64,000 nt of DNA from Streptomyces sp. SDr-06 (GTDB lineage: Bacteria; Actinomycetota; Actinomycetes; Streptomycetales; Streptomycetaceae). The notes beneath the pieces were generated by a model that worked only from the letters and a program-made list of their open reading frames with translations, made no database searches and was not told the origin of the DNA. Positions 24,377 through 33,110 of this stretch are shown piece after piece. The position numbers and the translations under genes were made by a program. The stretch lies in assembly GCF_003324565.1 (NCBI RefSeq), contig NZ_QOLA01000002.1, positions 1-64,000 on the forward strand, given 5' to 3'. Within the stretch, counting starts at the first letter, position 1. Each line of letters begins with the position of its first letter.

Positions 24377-27300
24377 GAGGTGTCCTCGGATGTGATGGGG
24401 GAGGCGGGGGCCTCGGCCCGGGGGCCGGGGCCGCGGCGCAGGCCTTCGGCGTACGCGGTCACCACCCGGTCCGCGACCTCGGCCGGGATCCGGTCGGTGC
24501 GGACCGAGGCGGTGATCAGGGCGCCGTCGGCGGTGGTGCGCACGTCCAGCTCCAGTTCGGTGAACATGGTGGGCGCGCCGATGCGGGACAATCGGGTGGT
24601 GCAGCCGGGCAGTTCGAGCCTCGGGTCCGGGTCGTCCTGCATCAGGAAGCTCGGCATCGGGCGCAGTGACTCGCCGCCGCCGGTCAGCACCACGGTGCGG
24701 GCCAGCTGGGCGCCGCCGGTCTCCTGGGCGGCCAGCGCCTCGTCGACGTGGGTCACCGCCTGCTCCAGGAGCCCGGAGCCGTCGTCCTTGTGCGGCGGCC
24801 AGAAGCGCAGGAACAGCAGGTCGACCCGGCAGCTGACCGCGGAGGCGAGCACCTCGCTGCCGCGGCGGGCCACCGGCACCTTGACCGAGATGTCGGCCTG
24901 GCCGGTCAAGTCGCGCAGGACCAGGCCGAATTGGGCCGCGAGCAGCGCGAAGCGGGTGGTGCCGAGGCGGCGCGCCCGCTCGTCCCAGCGGGCGAGCTCG
25001 GCGTGGGTCACGGTGAGCGCGGGGGAGTAGCCGGGCCCGGCGTTGAGGTCGTTGTCCGTGCGGCCCGGCAGTTCCAGGGGCTCCTGGAGCTCCAGATGGT
25101 CCTCCCAGTACTCCGCCTGCGCCGCCAGGTCCACCCGGGAGATCACCCTGCGGTGATCGGCGGACACCTCGGCGAGGGTCGCGGCCGGTGCGGCGAACTC
25201 GGGTGCGCGCCCGGCGAGGCGGGCGGCGTAGGCGAAGGACAGGTCCGCGGCCAGCACGGTCTCGGAGGCCCCGTCGAAGGCCACGTGGTGGGCGACCAGG
25301 CCGAACAGTGTGCGCGCGGTGTCCCCGGCGCGCACGACCGCGCACCGCCACACCTGTGCGTCGCGGACGGCGAGCGGGGTGAGCGCCGCCGACAGCCAGG
25401 CCGCGGCGGCCGCCTGTTCGTCGGCCGCGTCCGGCAGCCGGATCAGCTCGGCGCCGGCCGGCCGGTCCGGCACCACCGCGTACCCGATCTCGTTGTTCCG
25501 GATCAAATACCGCGCGTGCAGGGCCTGGTGGCGCAGATGGACGTCGCCGACGGCCGCCTGGAGGGCGTCGATGTCGAGGGTCCCCTCGATCCACCAGGTC
25601 ATCCGGCACAGCCCGCCGAGGCCGTCCTTGTCGTGGGCGGCGGCGAACAGGAAGCCGGACTGCTCGGGCGGCAGCGGGATCTCGCCCGGCTCCAGGCCCG
25701 GCACCGGCGCCTCGGCGGCTCCGGCCGACTGCGCGGTGGCGTCCAGCCAGTCGGCGAGCCGGCGCACGGTCGGGGTGCGGAAGATCTGCGCGGGCTGGAC
25801 GGCCGCGCCGAGCGCCGCGTCGAGGTGCTGGCACAGCTGGGCCGCCTCCAGCGAGCTGCCGCCGAGCTCGAAGAACGAGATGTCGCCCGGCACGCGGTCG
25901 GTGTGCAGCGCGGCCCGGAAGCCCTCGGCGACCACGGCCGCCGTGCCCTCGAACGACTCGGCGGGCGTCTCGGCCCGGTCGTGCTCCGGCCGGACCCGTG
26001 CGGCCAGCTCGCGCCGGTCGACCTTGCCGTTCGCCAACTGGGGGAAGCGGTCCAGGAGGTGGACGCGGCGCGGCACCAGGTACTCCGGCAGCAGCTCCGC
26101 GAGCCGCTCGCGCAGCTCCTCGGGCCCCGTGCCGCCCTCGCCGCGCGTGTAGAACAGCGCGAGGCCCTGGTAGGAGCCGTCGGGCTTGGGCACCGGCACG
26201 ACGGCGGCGCCGGTCACGGTGGCCACCCGCTCGACGGTCCGCTCCACCTCGGCGGGTTCGATCCGGTGCCCCCGGATCTTGATCTGCCGGTCGCCGCGGC
26301 CGGTGTAGTGGAACACGCCCTCGGCGGAGCGGTTGCCCAAGTCGCCCGTCCGGTACAGGCGGTGGACCGTGCCGTCGATCTCGGCCTCGACGAAGGCGGC
26401 CCGGGTCAGCTCGGGGTCGCCGAGATAGCCGCGGGCGAGTCCGGGGCCGCCCAGGCACAGCTCGCCGGTCTCGCCCGGCGCGCACACGCGGGTGCCGTCC
26501 AGGACGTACACGTCGGTGTGGGCGAGGACGCGGCCGAGCGGGATGCCCGCCGGGTCGTCGCAGTCCTCGGGCCGCACCTCGTGGGCGGTGACCACCGCCC
26601 CGCACTCGACGGGCCCGTACACGTTGAGGAGCCGGATGCCGGGGTGCTCGGCGAGGAAGGCGCGCACCCGGGTGGTGGCGGCCCGCTCGCCGCCTATGGA
26701 GAGCCACTTCATCCCGGCGAAGGCGCCCACGTCGGTGGTGACCAGCATGTTGAACAGCTGCGTCGTCATGAACGCGGCGTTCACGCCCTCCTCGGCGATC
26801 AGCGCGCGCAGGGTGCGCGGCACCAGGACCGTCTCGTCGAGCAGCACGGTCCGCCCGCCCGTCAGGAGCATGCTCCAGCAGTCCAGGGTGAAGCCGTCCC
26901 ACGTCGGAGGAGCGGTCTGCGGCATCACGGTGCCGGGGCCGAGGTCGGCGTAGAAGGCGCCGTCGAACAGGCGCACCGCGTTCTCGTGGCTGGACACCAC
27001 GCCCTTGGGGGTGCCGGTGGAGCCCGAGGTGAAGAACACCGAGCAGGCGTCGGTACCGCTCACCGCGACCGGCGCGGGGGCGAGCCCGCGCGCCGCGGTG
27101 ACCGTCAGGTCCTCGGCCGGGGGCGTCCACACCGGTACCGGCCAGTCGCCGTCCACGGTGCTCACCAGGAGGGGCGCGCCCAGCTGGCCCATCACTCCTT
27201 CGAGCCGGTCGACGGGCCACCGGGTGTCCAGGACCGAGTAGGCGGCCCCGCACTTGAACAGCGCGAGCAGGACCGCGATGAGCGGGGTGCCGCGCTCCAT

Positions 27301-27522
27301 GAGCACCGGCACCAGGTGGCCGCGGCGCACGCCGCGGGCCTGGAGCAGCGCCGCGTACCCGTCGGAGGCGGCGTCCAGTTCGCGGTAGGAGACCCGGGCC
27401 CCGTGGTGGGACAGGGCGATCGCCTCGGGGAAGCGGCGGGCCGCGTCCTGGAACAGGCCGTGCATCGTCTCGCCCCGCACGAAGCGGTTCGTGCCCGTCG
27501 TGGGCTCAAGGAGTACGGTCAT
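24364..27522 (-). CDS. single-module NRPS protein with order A-PCP-C
   Basis: The 1052-aa protein has an N-terminal adenylation domain (about 1-510: FFTSGSTGTPKGVVSSHE, NVYGPVEC, YRTGDLG, NGKVDRREL) and a PCP (LGGSSLEAAQL, Ser556). A C-terminal condensation domain spans about 640-1040 (HHVAFDG, H745, H746, D750). The Asp that binds the amino group of amino-acid substrates is kept (TWDGFTLD). So it should load one amino acid and condense it, accepting the amine from PCP or donating onto a downstream nucleophile. There is no thioesterase. The ATG at 27522 overlaps the GT4 stop (ATGA), so it is translated with the glycosyltransferases. It may attach an aminoacyl group to the sugar or aglycone. 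Confidence 0.9.
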   Translation of the reverse strand: MTVLLEPTTGTNRFVRGETMHGLFQDAARRFPEAIALSHHGARVSYRELDAASDGYAALLQARGVRRGHLVPVLMERGTPLIAVLLALFKCGAAYSVLDTRWPVDRLEGVMGQLGAPLLVSTVDGDWPVPVWTPPAEDLTVTAARGLAPAPVAVSGTDACSVFFTSGSTGTPKGVVSSHENAVRLFDGAFYADLGPGTVMPQTAPPTWDGFTLDCWSMLLTGGRTVLLDETVLVPRTLRALIAEEGVNAAFMTTQLFNMLVTTDVGAFAGMKWLSIGGERAATTRVRAFLAEHPGIRLLNVYGPVECGAVVTAHEVRPEDCDDPAGIPLGRVLAHTDVYVLDGTRVCAPGETGELCLGGPGLARGYLGDPELTRAAFVEAEIDGTVHRLYRTGDLGNRSAEGVFHYTGRGDRQIKIRGHRIEPAEVERTVERVATVTGAAVVPVPKPDGSYQGLALFYTRGEGGTGPEELRERLAELLPEYLVPRRVHLLDRFPQLANGKVDRRELAARVRPEHDRAETPAESFEGTAAVVAEGFRAALHTDRVPGDISFFELGGSSLEAAQLCQHLDAALGAAVQPAQIFRTPTVRRLADWLDATAQSAGAAEAPVPGLEPGEIPLPPEQSGFLFAAAHDKDGLGGLCRMTWWIEGTLDIDALQAAVGDVHLRHQALHARYLIRNNEIGYAVVPDRPAGAELIRLPDAADEQAAAAAWLSAALTPLAVRDAQVWRCAVVRAGDTARTLFGLVAHHVAFDGASETVLAADLSFAYAARLAGRAPEFAAPAATLAEVSADHRRVISRVDLAAQAEYWEDHLELQEPLELPGRTDNDLNAGPGYSPALTVTHAELARWDERARRLGTTRFALLAAQFGLVLRDLTGQADISVKVPVARRGSEVLASAVSCRVDLLFLRFWPPHKDDGSGLLEQAVTHVDEALAAQETGGAQLARTVVLTGGGESLRPMPSFLMQDDPDPRLELPGCTTRLSRIGAPTMFTELELDVRTTADGALITASVRTDRIPAEVADRVVTAYAEGLRRGPGPRAEAPASPITSEDTSCVY

Positions 27523-28721
27523 CGTCTTCCTGTCTCCTCAGGTGTGGGAACGTCCGTGTGACCGGCTCTCACGCACTCCTCCAGGAAGCCCACGAGCTGG
27601 TCGGGGGTGGGCATCGTGTCGATCTCGGCGCGCAGCGCACCGGCCCGCTCCCGGTAGGAGGGCCGCGTCAGGAGGTCCTGGACGGCCGAGCCGACCGCGC
27701 CCTGTTCGGCGTCGGCGGGCAGGGCGGTGCCCGCGCCGGACGCGCGGACCAGATGGGACCAGTGCTCCTGGAAGGCGTTGCGCGGCAGCAGCAGCTGGGG
27801 CAGGCCGTGGGTGACGGCGATGAGCCCGCTGCCGACGCCGCCGTGGTGCACCAGGGCATCGCAGTGCGCGAGCAACACGTCGAGCGGGAAGGACTCCACC
27901 ATCCGTACGCCGTCCGGGAGTCGGCCCGTGCCCGCGGCCTGCTCGGGGGTGACCGCGAGGACCACGTCGGTGTCCAGGTCGAGGAGGGAGCGCACCACGT
28001 GGTCGCGGACCTCGTCCAGGGCGGTGGTGGTCACCCCGCCGGTGACACACACCAGCGGGCGGCCCGAGGGGCGCTCGGCGCGCAGCCACCCGGGCAGCGC
28101 GGCCGGGCCGGCGAACGGGACGTAGCGCATGTTGGCCCGGCGCACCCCGTGCGGCGGGCGCAGGCCCGGCGGGCACGGGTCGATCCACACCGAGGGGCCG
28201 ATCACCGGGTCGGCGCCGAAGCGCTCGAAGAGCTTGGCGTAGGAGGGGCGGAGTTCCGCCTCGCTCTCGCAGTGCACACCGAGCGAGACGCCCCAGGTGT
28301 GGCCCACCGCCGGAACCTTGATCGCGGCCGCGGCCACCAGGCCCGCGGCGGCCGCGGTGTCGTGCACCACGATGTCCGGGCGCCAGAAGCGGGCGAAGTC
28401 GACGAGGTCGTCGGTGAGGGTGTCGGCGACGGCGATCATCTTCTCGACGAGGGCCTCGCTCAGATCGGCGTCCAGGACCGCGACCGACTCGGCGGCCGCC
28501 TTCAACCTGCCGGGACCCAGGCCGAGTTGGCGCGCCGCGGCGGCGCCCGCCACGGCTTCGTCTCCGATGGGCACGGCCACCAGACCGGCCCGGGTGACCG
28601 GGGCCACGCACTGCGGCCGCACCGCCACCCGCACCTCGTGGCCGGCAAGGCGGCAGGCCCAGGCGAGCGGGATGATCCAGGGGACATGGGCCGGGCCGTG
28701 CCCCACGAACAACACGCGCAT
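27519..28721 (-). CDS. glycosyltransferase 4 (GT-B), first gene of the GT/NRPS/MFS operon
   Basis: The 400-aa GT-B protein begins MRVLFVGHGPAHVPWIIPLAWAC and has HHGGVGSGLIAVTHGLPQLLLPR. It is more divergent than GT1-3. It starts the operon GT4-NRPS-GT3-GT2-MFS-GT1, all with short overlaps. An upstream SARP-like box lies at 28777-28794. It is predicted to transfer a deoxysugar; the acceptor is unknown. Confidence 0.88.
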   Translation of the reverse strand: MRVLFVGHGPAHVPWIIPLAWACRLAGHEVRVAVRPQCVAPVTRAGLVAVPIGDEAVAGAAAARQLGLGPGRLKAAAESVAVLDADLSEALVEKMIAVADTLTDDLVDFARFWRPDIVVHDTAAAAGLVAAAAIKVPAVGHTWGVSLGVHCESEAELRPSYAKLFERFGADPVIGPSVWIDPCPPGLRPPHGVRRANMRYVPFAGPAALPGWLRAERPSGRPLVCVTGGVTTTALDEVRDHVVRSLLDLDTDVVLAVTPEQAAGTGRLPDGVRMVESFPLDVLLAHCDALVHHGGVGSGLIAVTHGLPQLLLPRNAFQEHWSHLVRASGAGTALPADAEQGAVGSAVQDLLTRPSYRERAGALRAEIDTMPTPDQLVGFLEECVRAGHTDVPTPEETGRR

Positions 28722-28776
28722 TCAGTTGCCTCACTCCATCGCGTACGGTCAGTGGCAGGGCAAGGGTGGGGGCACC

Positions 28777-28794
28777 CGCTCGAATGCGACTCGC
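28777..28794 (-). promoter_or_regulatory. possible SARP box upstream of GT4
   Basis: On the minus strand GCGAGTC and TCGAGCG repeat at exactly 11 bp, 56 bp before the GT4 ATG. Inferred from the known TCGAGNN direct-repeat design. Confidence 0.45.
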
Positions 28795-28813
28795 GTCCGG
28801 TACGAACACGAAA

Positions 28814-28840
28814 GTGCCCGCGGGGTGTCCCCGCGGGCAC
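28814..28840 (-). terminator. terminator of the ABC-exporter operon
   Basis: GTGCCCGCGGGG-TGT-CCCCGCGGGCAC is a perfect 12-bp stem with a 3-nt loop, 18 bp downstream of the permease stop on the minus strand. It should insulate the GT4 promoter. Confidence 0.8.
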
Positions 28841-28857
28841 TGCGTGAGCGGTACGGA

Positions 28858-29571
28858 TCAGGCGCGCCGGCCGCCCCTGCGGTAGGCGAAGGCGGCGAAG
28901 GCCGCGAGCAGCGCCGTCCACAGGGCGAGCACACCGAGGCCGGTGCCGCTCGGTGCGGAGTTGGCCGCCGCGTCCCACGACAGCTGGGCGTAGCGGTAGA
29001 CCGGGGTCTCCTTCGACAGTGGCTGGAGCCACTGCGGCAGGCTGTCGGTCGGCATCATCAGACCGCCGAGCAGCGTCAGCGTCAGGTACGAGACCGTGCC
29101 GGCGATCTGCGCGATCTGCGCCTTGAAGAGGTAGCCGATGCCGATGCCGAGCATCGCGAGCGGGGCGATGCCGACCCAGAGCAGCAGGAAGATCTCCAGC
29201 CAGGTGCCGGGCGAGAGATCGACGCCCCGGTAGAACTTGCCGATGAGGCCGATGACCACGATCGGCAGGATGCCCAGGCAGGTGGCGACGGCGCCGCGGG
29301 CGATGACGACCTGCACCGGCGAGAGCGGGGTGAGGCGGAGCTGGCGCAGCCAGCCCAGCGCCCGGTCCTCGGCGATACCGGTGCCGTTGGTGATGACCAC
29401 ACCCAGCGCGCCGAACGCCGCCGCGCCGACCATGGCCCGTACCAGCGACTCCTGGTCGGGGCCGCCGCCCGCGAGGGTGACGTACAGGCCGACCGGCATG
29501 ATGAGGCTCATCATGAGGTAGCCGCCGTTGCGGACGAGACGCAGGATTTCGAGGCGGATGTAACCGAGCAT
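28858..29571 (-). CDS. ABC-2 type exporter permease (DrrB-like)
   Basis: The 237-aa membrane protein has about six TM segments (first at MMSLIMPVGLYVTLAGG, last at LALWTALLAAFAAFAY) and the ABC-2 signature region (EDRALGWLRQLRLTPLSPVQVVIAR). It pairs with the upstream ATPase (stop/start TGATG overlap) to form a DrrAB-type exporter that gives resistance to the glycosylated polyketide. A Gly/Arg-rich C-terminus (RRGGRRA) is cytosolic. A strong terminator follows. Confidence 0.9.
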   Translation of the reverse strand: MLGYIRLEILRLVRNGGYLMMSLIMPVGLYVTLAGGGPDQESLVRAMVGAAAFGALGVVITNGTGIAEDRALGWLRQLRLTPLSPVQVVIARGAVATCLGILPIVVIGLIGKFYRGVDLSPGTWLEIFLLLWVGIAPLAMLGIGIGYLFKAQIAQIAGTVSYLTLTLLGGLMMPTDSLPQWLQPLSKETPVYRYAQLSWDAAANSAPSGTGLGVLALWTALLAAFAAFAYRRGGRRA

Positions 29572-30539
29572 CAGCTGGTCCGTCCTTCCGGAGCGGGCGC
29601 GTGGCGGGACTGGTGGGTGAGCGCGATGAAGGCCTCCTCCAGGCCCACGCCCGAGACCTCCAGGTCGGTGAAGGCGTCGGCGCGCGACAGGGCGTGCACC
29701 GTCGAGTCGGAGTCGCTGGTGCGCAGGTGGATCCGGCCACCGCGGAACTCCACCGAGCTCACGCCCGGCAGCAGGTCGAAGCCGCTGTGCGCGCCACGCG
29801 GCACGAAGCTGACCGTACGGCCCTCGATCATGGACTTGATCTGCGAGGTGGTGCCGTCGGCGACCACCCGGCCCGACGCGATGACGACGACGCGGTCGGC
29901 GCTGTCGTCGGCCTCTTCGAGGTAGTGCGTCGAGAACAGCACGGTGTTGCCGCGGTCCGCGTACCGCTGCATCGCGGCCCACAGCTCGCGCCGCGACTCC
30001 ACGTCGAGGGCGGCGGTCGGCTCGTCGAGCACGACCAGGTCGGGGTCGCCGGCCAGGGCGAGCGCGAACCGCACCCGCTGGGCCTGACCGCCGGAGAGCC
30101 GGTCCACGTTGCGGCCCGCGATCTTGGTGAGCTCGGCGAGCTCCAGAACCTCCTGGAGCGGCAGCGGCTTGCGGTAGGTCTGGCGCACGAAGTCGACCAG
30201 CTCGCGCACCGACACCCGGGGAATCATCTTCCCCTCCTGGAGCATGGCTCCCAAGTGCCCTGCGCGCATGGCGAGTTCGGGCTTCTTGCCGAAGACCTCG
30301 ATGGTGCCCTGGTCCGGCGGGAAGAGCCCGAGGAGCATGTTGATGGTGGTGGACTTGCCGGCACCGTTCGGGCCGAGGAGGGCGACCGTCTCACCGCGGC
30401 CGATCGTCAGATCGATCCCGTCGACGGCACGGACACTGCCGTACTCCTTGACGACACCCTTGAAGACGACCGCGGGCGGGCCGTGCTGTTCTGCCATGGG
30501 GGGTGGCACCTGTTCCCTTTCCTGAGTGAGTGAGCGCAT
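29571..30539 (-). CDS. ABC exporter ATPase (DrrA-like)
   Basis: The 322-aa protein has Walker A (GPNGAGKST), a signature motif (LSGGQAQRVRFALAL), Walker B (DLVVLDEPTAALD) and the H-loop (STHYLEEAD). It energises the permease encoded next. Two starts are possible: the ATG at 30539, directly after the GT5 stop with GGAAGGG about 11 bp upstream, or ATG 30497 (MAEQHGPPAVVFKGV), which gives a length closer to many DrrA proteins. Neither ribosome site is ideal. The protein has a C-terminal domain of about 90 residues, as is usual for the DrrA group. Confidence 0.9.
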   Translation of the reverse strand: MRSLTQEREQVPPPMAEQHGPPAVVFKGVVKEYGSVRAVDGIDLTIGRGETVALLGPNGAGKSTTINMLLGLFPPDQGTIEVFGKKPELAMRAGHLGAMLQEGKMIPRVSVRELVDFVRQTYRKPLPLQEVLELAELTKIAGRNVDRLSGGQAQRVRFALALAGDPDLVVLDEPTAALDVESRRELWAAMQRYADRGNTVLFSTHYLEEADDSADRVVVIASGRVVADGTTSQIKSMIEGRTVSFVPRGAHSGFDLLPGVSSVEFRGGRIHLRTSDSDSTVHALSRADAFTDLEVSGVGLEEAFIALTHQSRHAPAPEGRTS

Positions 30540-30540
30540 G

Positions 30541-31707
30541 TCAGATCAGCCCTTCCAAGGTGTGGACCAGTTCCGTGGGGCCTGGCAGGCATTCGATCTC
30601 CGCGCGTACCTCCTGCGCGGCCTTGCGGTGTCGTTCGTCCTGGAGAAGACCGGCGAGGGCCTCCCGGACGATCCGGGGATCGTGCTGCTCGGCCTCGGTG
30701 GCGAGGCTGAGTCCGGAGCCGGACTCCTGGACGAGCCGACCGGTGGTCTGGAGGAACGGCTTGTCGCCCGGCAGCACCAGCTGCGGGACCGCCGAGGCGA
30801 AGGACGTCATGCTGGTCCCGCTGCCGCCGTGGTGCACGGCGAGGGCCGTGTGGCGCATCACCGGGCCGATCGGGAAGCGGTCGACGACCTTGACCGAGGA
30901 CGGGATCCCGGCGAGCGCCGGGTGGTACTGGGCGTCGATCGGGAACAGCACGTCCAGCCCCTGCTCGGTGCAGGCGTCCAGGACGTGGCGGAAGCCCAGC
31001 GGCAGTTCGCCGGTCTCGGCCAGCACCCGGCCGTGCCACATGCCCAGGCAGAGCAGGGCCCGTGGCCGCTCGGGCCGCCGGACCGCCCAGTCGGGCAGTT
31101 CGGCAGTGCCGCAGTACGGGACGTACCGCGAGAGCAGGCCGGGGGTGTTGTCGCCCTCGGGGAGCAGCGAGGCGGGGCTCGGGTCGATGACGAGCGCCGG
31201 GTCGGGGAAGCCGTCCGCCCCGAACTCGACACACAGGTCGTGGAGTTGGACCTTGGCCTGGCGGAGCAGCGGGCTGGTGAAGTCGTCGGGGCCCCAGCGG
31301 TGGATGACGCCGGGCACACCGAGCGCCGCGGCGACGACGAGTCCGCCGAACTCGACCGGGTCGGTGATCACCAGGTCGGGCTCCCAGGCCCGGCCGAGCG
31401 CCACCAGTTCGTCGATGTAGCCGCCGAGCCGGGTGCGCCAGCGCTCGCCGACCGCGTCCCACTCCGAGTCCGCGCGGCGGTCCATGCCCGCGCGGTCGGG
31501 CATCGCCACGGCGCCGGGCCGGGTGAGGCGCTGACGGGTCTCGCCGCCGCCGACCGGCCGGGTGTCGAGGCCCGCGGCGGACGCGAACGTCACGAGCTCG
31601 GCGTCACCGGCCACCAGGACCTGGTGTCCGGCCGCCCGCAGCGCCCACGTCAGCGGCACCATCGGCACGATGTGGCTGGGGACCAGGGCGGTCACCAGGA
31701 CGCGCAT
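30541..31707 (-). CDS. glycosyltransferase 5 (GT-B)
   Basis: The 388-aa protein begins MRVLVTALVPSHIVPMVPLTWAL and has HHGGSGTSMTSFASAVPQLVLPG. It belongs to the same antibiotic glycosyltransferase group as GT1-GT3. The ATG at 31707 overlaps the GT6 gene's end by 16 bp, and its stop lies 1 bp from the ABC ATPase start. So GT6-GT5-DrrA-DrrB form one operon, linking glycosylation and export. Confidence 0.9.
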   Translation of the reverse strand: MRVLVTALVPSHIVPMVPLTWALRAAGHQVLVAGDAELVTFASAAGLDTRPVGGGETRQRLTRPGAVAMPDRAGMDRRADSEWDAVGERWRTRLGGYIDELVALGRAWEPDLVITDPVEFGGLVVAAALGVPGVIHRWGPDDFTSPLLRQAKVQLHDLCVEFGADGFPDPALVIDPSPASLLPEGDNTPGLLSRYVPYCGTAELPDWAVRRPERPRALLCLGMWHGRVLAETGELPLGFRHVLDACTEQGLDVLFPIDAQYHPALAGIPSSVKVVDRFPIGPVMRHTALAVHHGGSGTSMTSFASAVPQLVLPGDKPFLQTTGRLVQESGSGLSLATEAEQHDPRIVREALAGLLQDERHRKAAQEVRAEIECLPGPTELVHTLEGLI

Positions 31708-32894
31708 GTCTCCTCCTGGGCGGTAGCGGCGACGAGTTCTTCGAGGTCGGTGACCAGTTGCTCCACCGGCGGGCAGGCGAGGACCGAGCGCCGTACGGCC
31801 GCCGCGCGGAGCCGGAACACCGGCTCGGTGAGCAGCCGGTCCAGCGCCTCGGTGACCGTCTCGGCGGTGGCCCAGTAGGCGGGCAGGCTGATGCCGCTGC
31901 CGACCTCGGCGACGTGCTCGGCCGAGTTGGGCTGGTCGTCGTACATGGGCGTGACGAGCATCGGCGTACCGCTGCGCAGGCCCTCGCGGATGCTGCTGTG
32001 GCCGCCGTGCGTGATGAACACGTCGGCCGCCTCCAGGAGCACGTCCTGCGGGACCCACTCGGTGAGCAGCCGCACATGGGCCGGCACCGCGCCGAACTCC
32101 TCGGGGTCGCGGCCCACGCCGATCGAGACGAGGGCCGTGCAGTCGAGGGCGGAGACCGCCTCGATCACGGCGTGCAGCACCTCGTCGGACTTCCACGGCA
32201 TGGACGGCGCCATCGTCCCGATCGACGCGTACACCACCGGCTTGTCGTCGGGCAGGTCGGCGAGCCAGGGCAGTGCCTTGTCGTCGCTGCGGTACGGGGC
32301 GGTCTGGCGGTAGTGGCGCAGGGTGCGCGGGTCCAGGTCGTCCCCGGTGCACTCGGCGGGCAGCCAGCTGATGAGGCCGTAGCGGTAGGCGGAGTTGTCC
32401 TCGGGGGCGGCGGGCAGGCCGAGTTCGGCCCTCAGCTTGTTCAGCGGCGCGTGCGTCACGGCGGGCGGCAGCAGATGGGTCGAGCCGCCGGCCACCGCGA
32501 CGTGCGGGATGCCGAGCGCCTCGGCGGCCAGCAGGCCGCCCATCTCCTCGCCCTCGCGGACGATCAGGTCGGGCTTCCACTCGGCGGCGATGGCCAGGAT
32601 GTCGCGGGCAGCGGCCAGGGCGGGCGGCCCGAGCACGCATTCCACGAGACCCTCCTCGTACGCCTCCTGGTCGGCCCGGAACAGCGGGAGCGCGATCGCC
32701 TCGATGCAGAAGGGGTCCTTGGCCCAGTCGAACCCGGCCGGGAAGAACGCGAGCCCGTAGCTCACGCTCTCCTCGCGCATGGACTCGTCGTCGGCCACGG
32801 CGACGGTGTGCCCGGCCCGGACGGCGGCCTGGGCCAGGGGGATCAGCAGGCGCAGATGCGACTTGCCCGCATGGGCGGTGAACAGGATGCGCAC
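31692..32894 (-). CDS. glycosyltransferase 6 (GT-B, macrolide-glycosyltransferase/YjiC-like)
   Basis: The 400-aa protein begins at GTG 32894 (RILFTAHAGKSHLRLLIPLAQAA) with GGAGACC upstream. The donor motif is THGGHSSIREGLRSGTPMLVTPMYDDQPNSAEHV, closer to the MGT/YjiC subgroup than to the other five. The DQPNSA segment is the canonical nucleotide-sugar contact. It could be a sugar-chain transferase or an inactivating self-resistance enzyme. It is first in its operon, behind one arm of the divergent SARP-like box pair at 33.0 kb. Confidence 0.88.
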   Translation of the reverse strand: MRILFTAHAGKSHLRLLIPLAQAAVRAGHTVAVADDESMREESVSYGLAFFPAGFDWAKDPFCIEAIALPLFRADQEAYEEGLVECVLGPPALAAARDILAIAAEWKPDLIVREGEEMGGLLAAEALGIPHVAVAGGSTHLLPPAVTHAPLNKLRAELGLPAAPEDNSAYRYGLISWLPAECTGDDLDPRTLRHYRQTAPYRSDDKALPWLADLPDDKPVVYASIGTMAPSMPWKSDEVLHAVIEAVSALDCTALVSIGVGRDPEEFGAVPAHVRLLTEWVPQDVLLEAADVFITHGGHSSIREGLRSGTPMLVTPMYDDQPNSAEHVAEVGSGISLPAYWATAETVTEALDRLLTEPVFRLRAAAVRRSVLACPPVEQLVTDLEELVAATAQEETCASW

Positions 32895-32972
32895 GGCGGG
32901 TCTCCGATTGGGGGGCGGGGGCGGCCCTCCAGGGCCGCCCTTCGGTCATGTCCAGGAGCGTGACCGGCACCA

Positions 32973-33036
32973 CTCGAATAGGACTTGAGCGGCCCTCGGC
33001 CGGACCTTCCCGTGCCGCACTCAAGTCCGATTCGAG
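32973..33036. promoter_or_regulatory. inverted pair of SARP-like boxes in a divergent promoter
   Basis: CTCGAATAGGACTTGAG (32973-32989) and its inverted copy CTCAAGTCCGATTCGAG (33020-33036) differ at one position. Each arm holds two heptamers at 11-bp spacing (TCGAATA/TTGAGCG on plus, TCGAATC/TTGAGTG on minus). They lie about 120 bp from both diverging genes, the KASIII and GT6. This is the clearest such element in the window. Confidence 0.6.
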
Positions 33037-33110
33037 AGCCGGTGGCGACCTTGGGCGCATGCCGTATGCCCGAAGGAATCGACCGAACCGCCGAACAGGG
33101 GAGTAGCTGG

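Noticed and set aside
23210..27253. Very long open frame on the minus strand (over 1300 codons)
   Set aside because: Most of it is the shadow of the A-PCP-C gene in another frame, rich in Arg, Pro and Gly. Only the last 389 codons (GT3) have family motifs.
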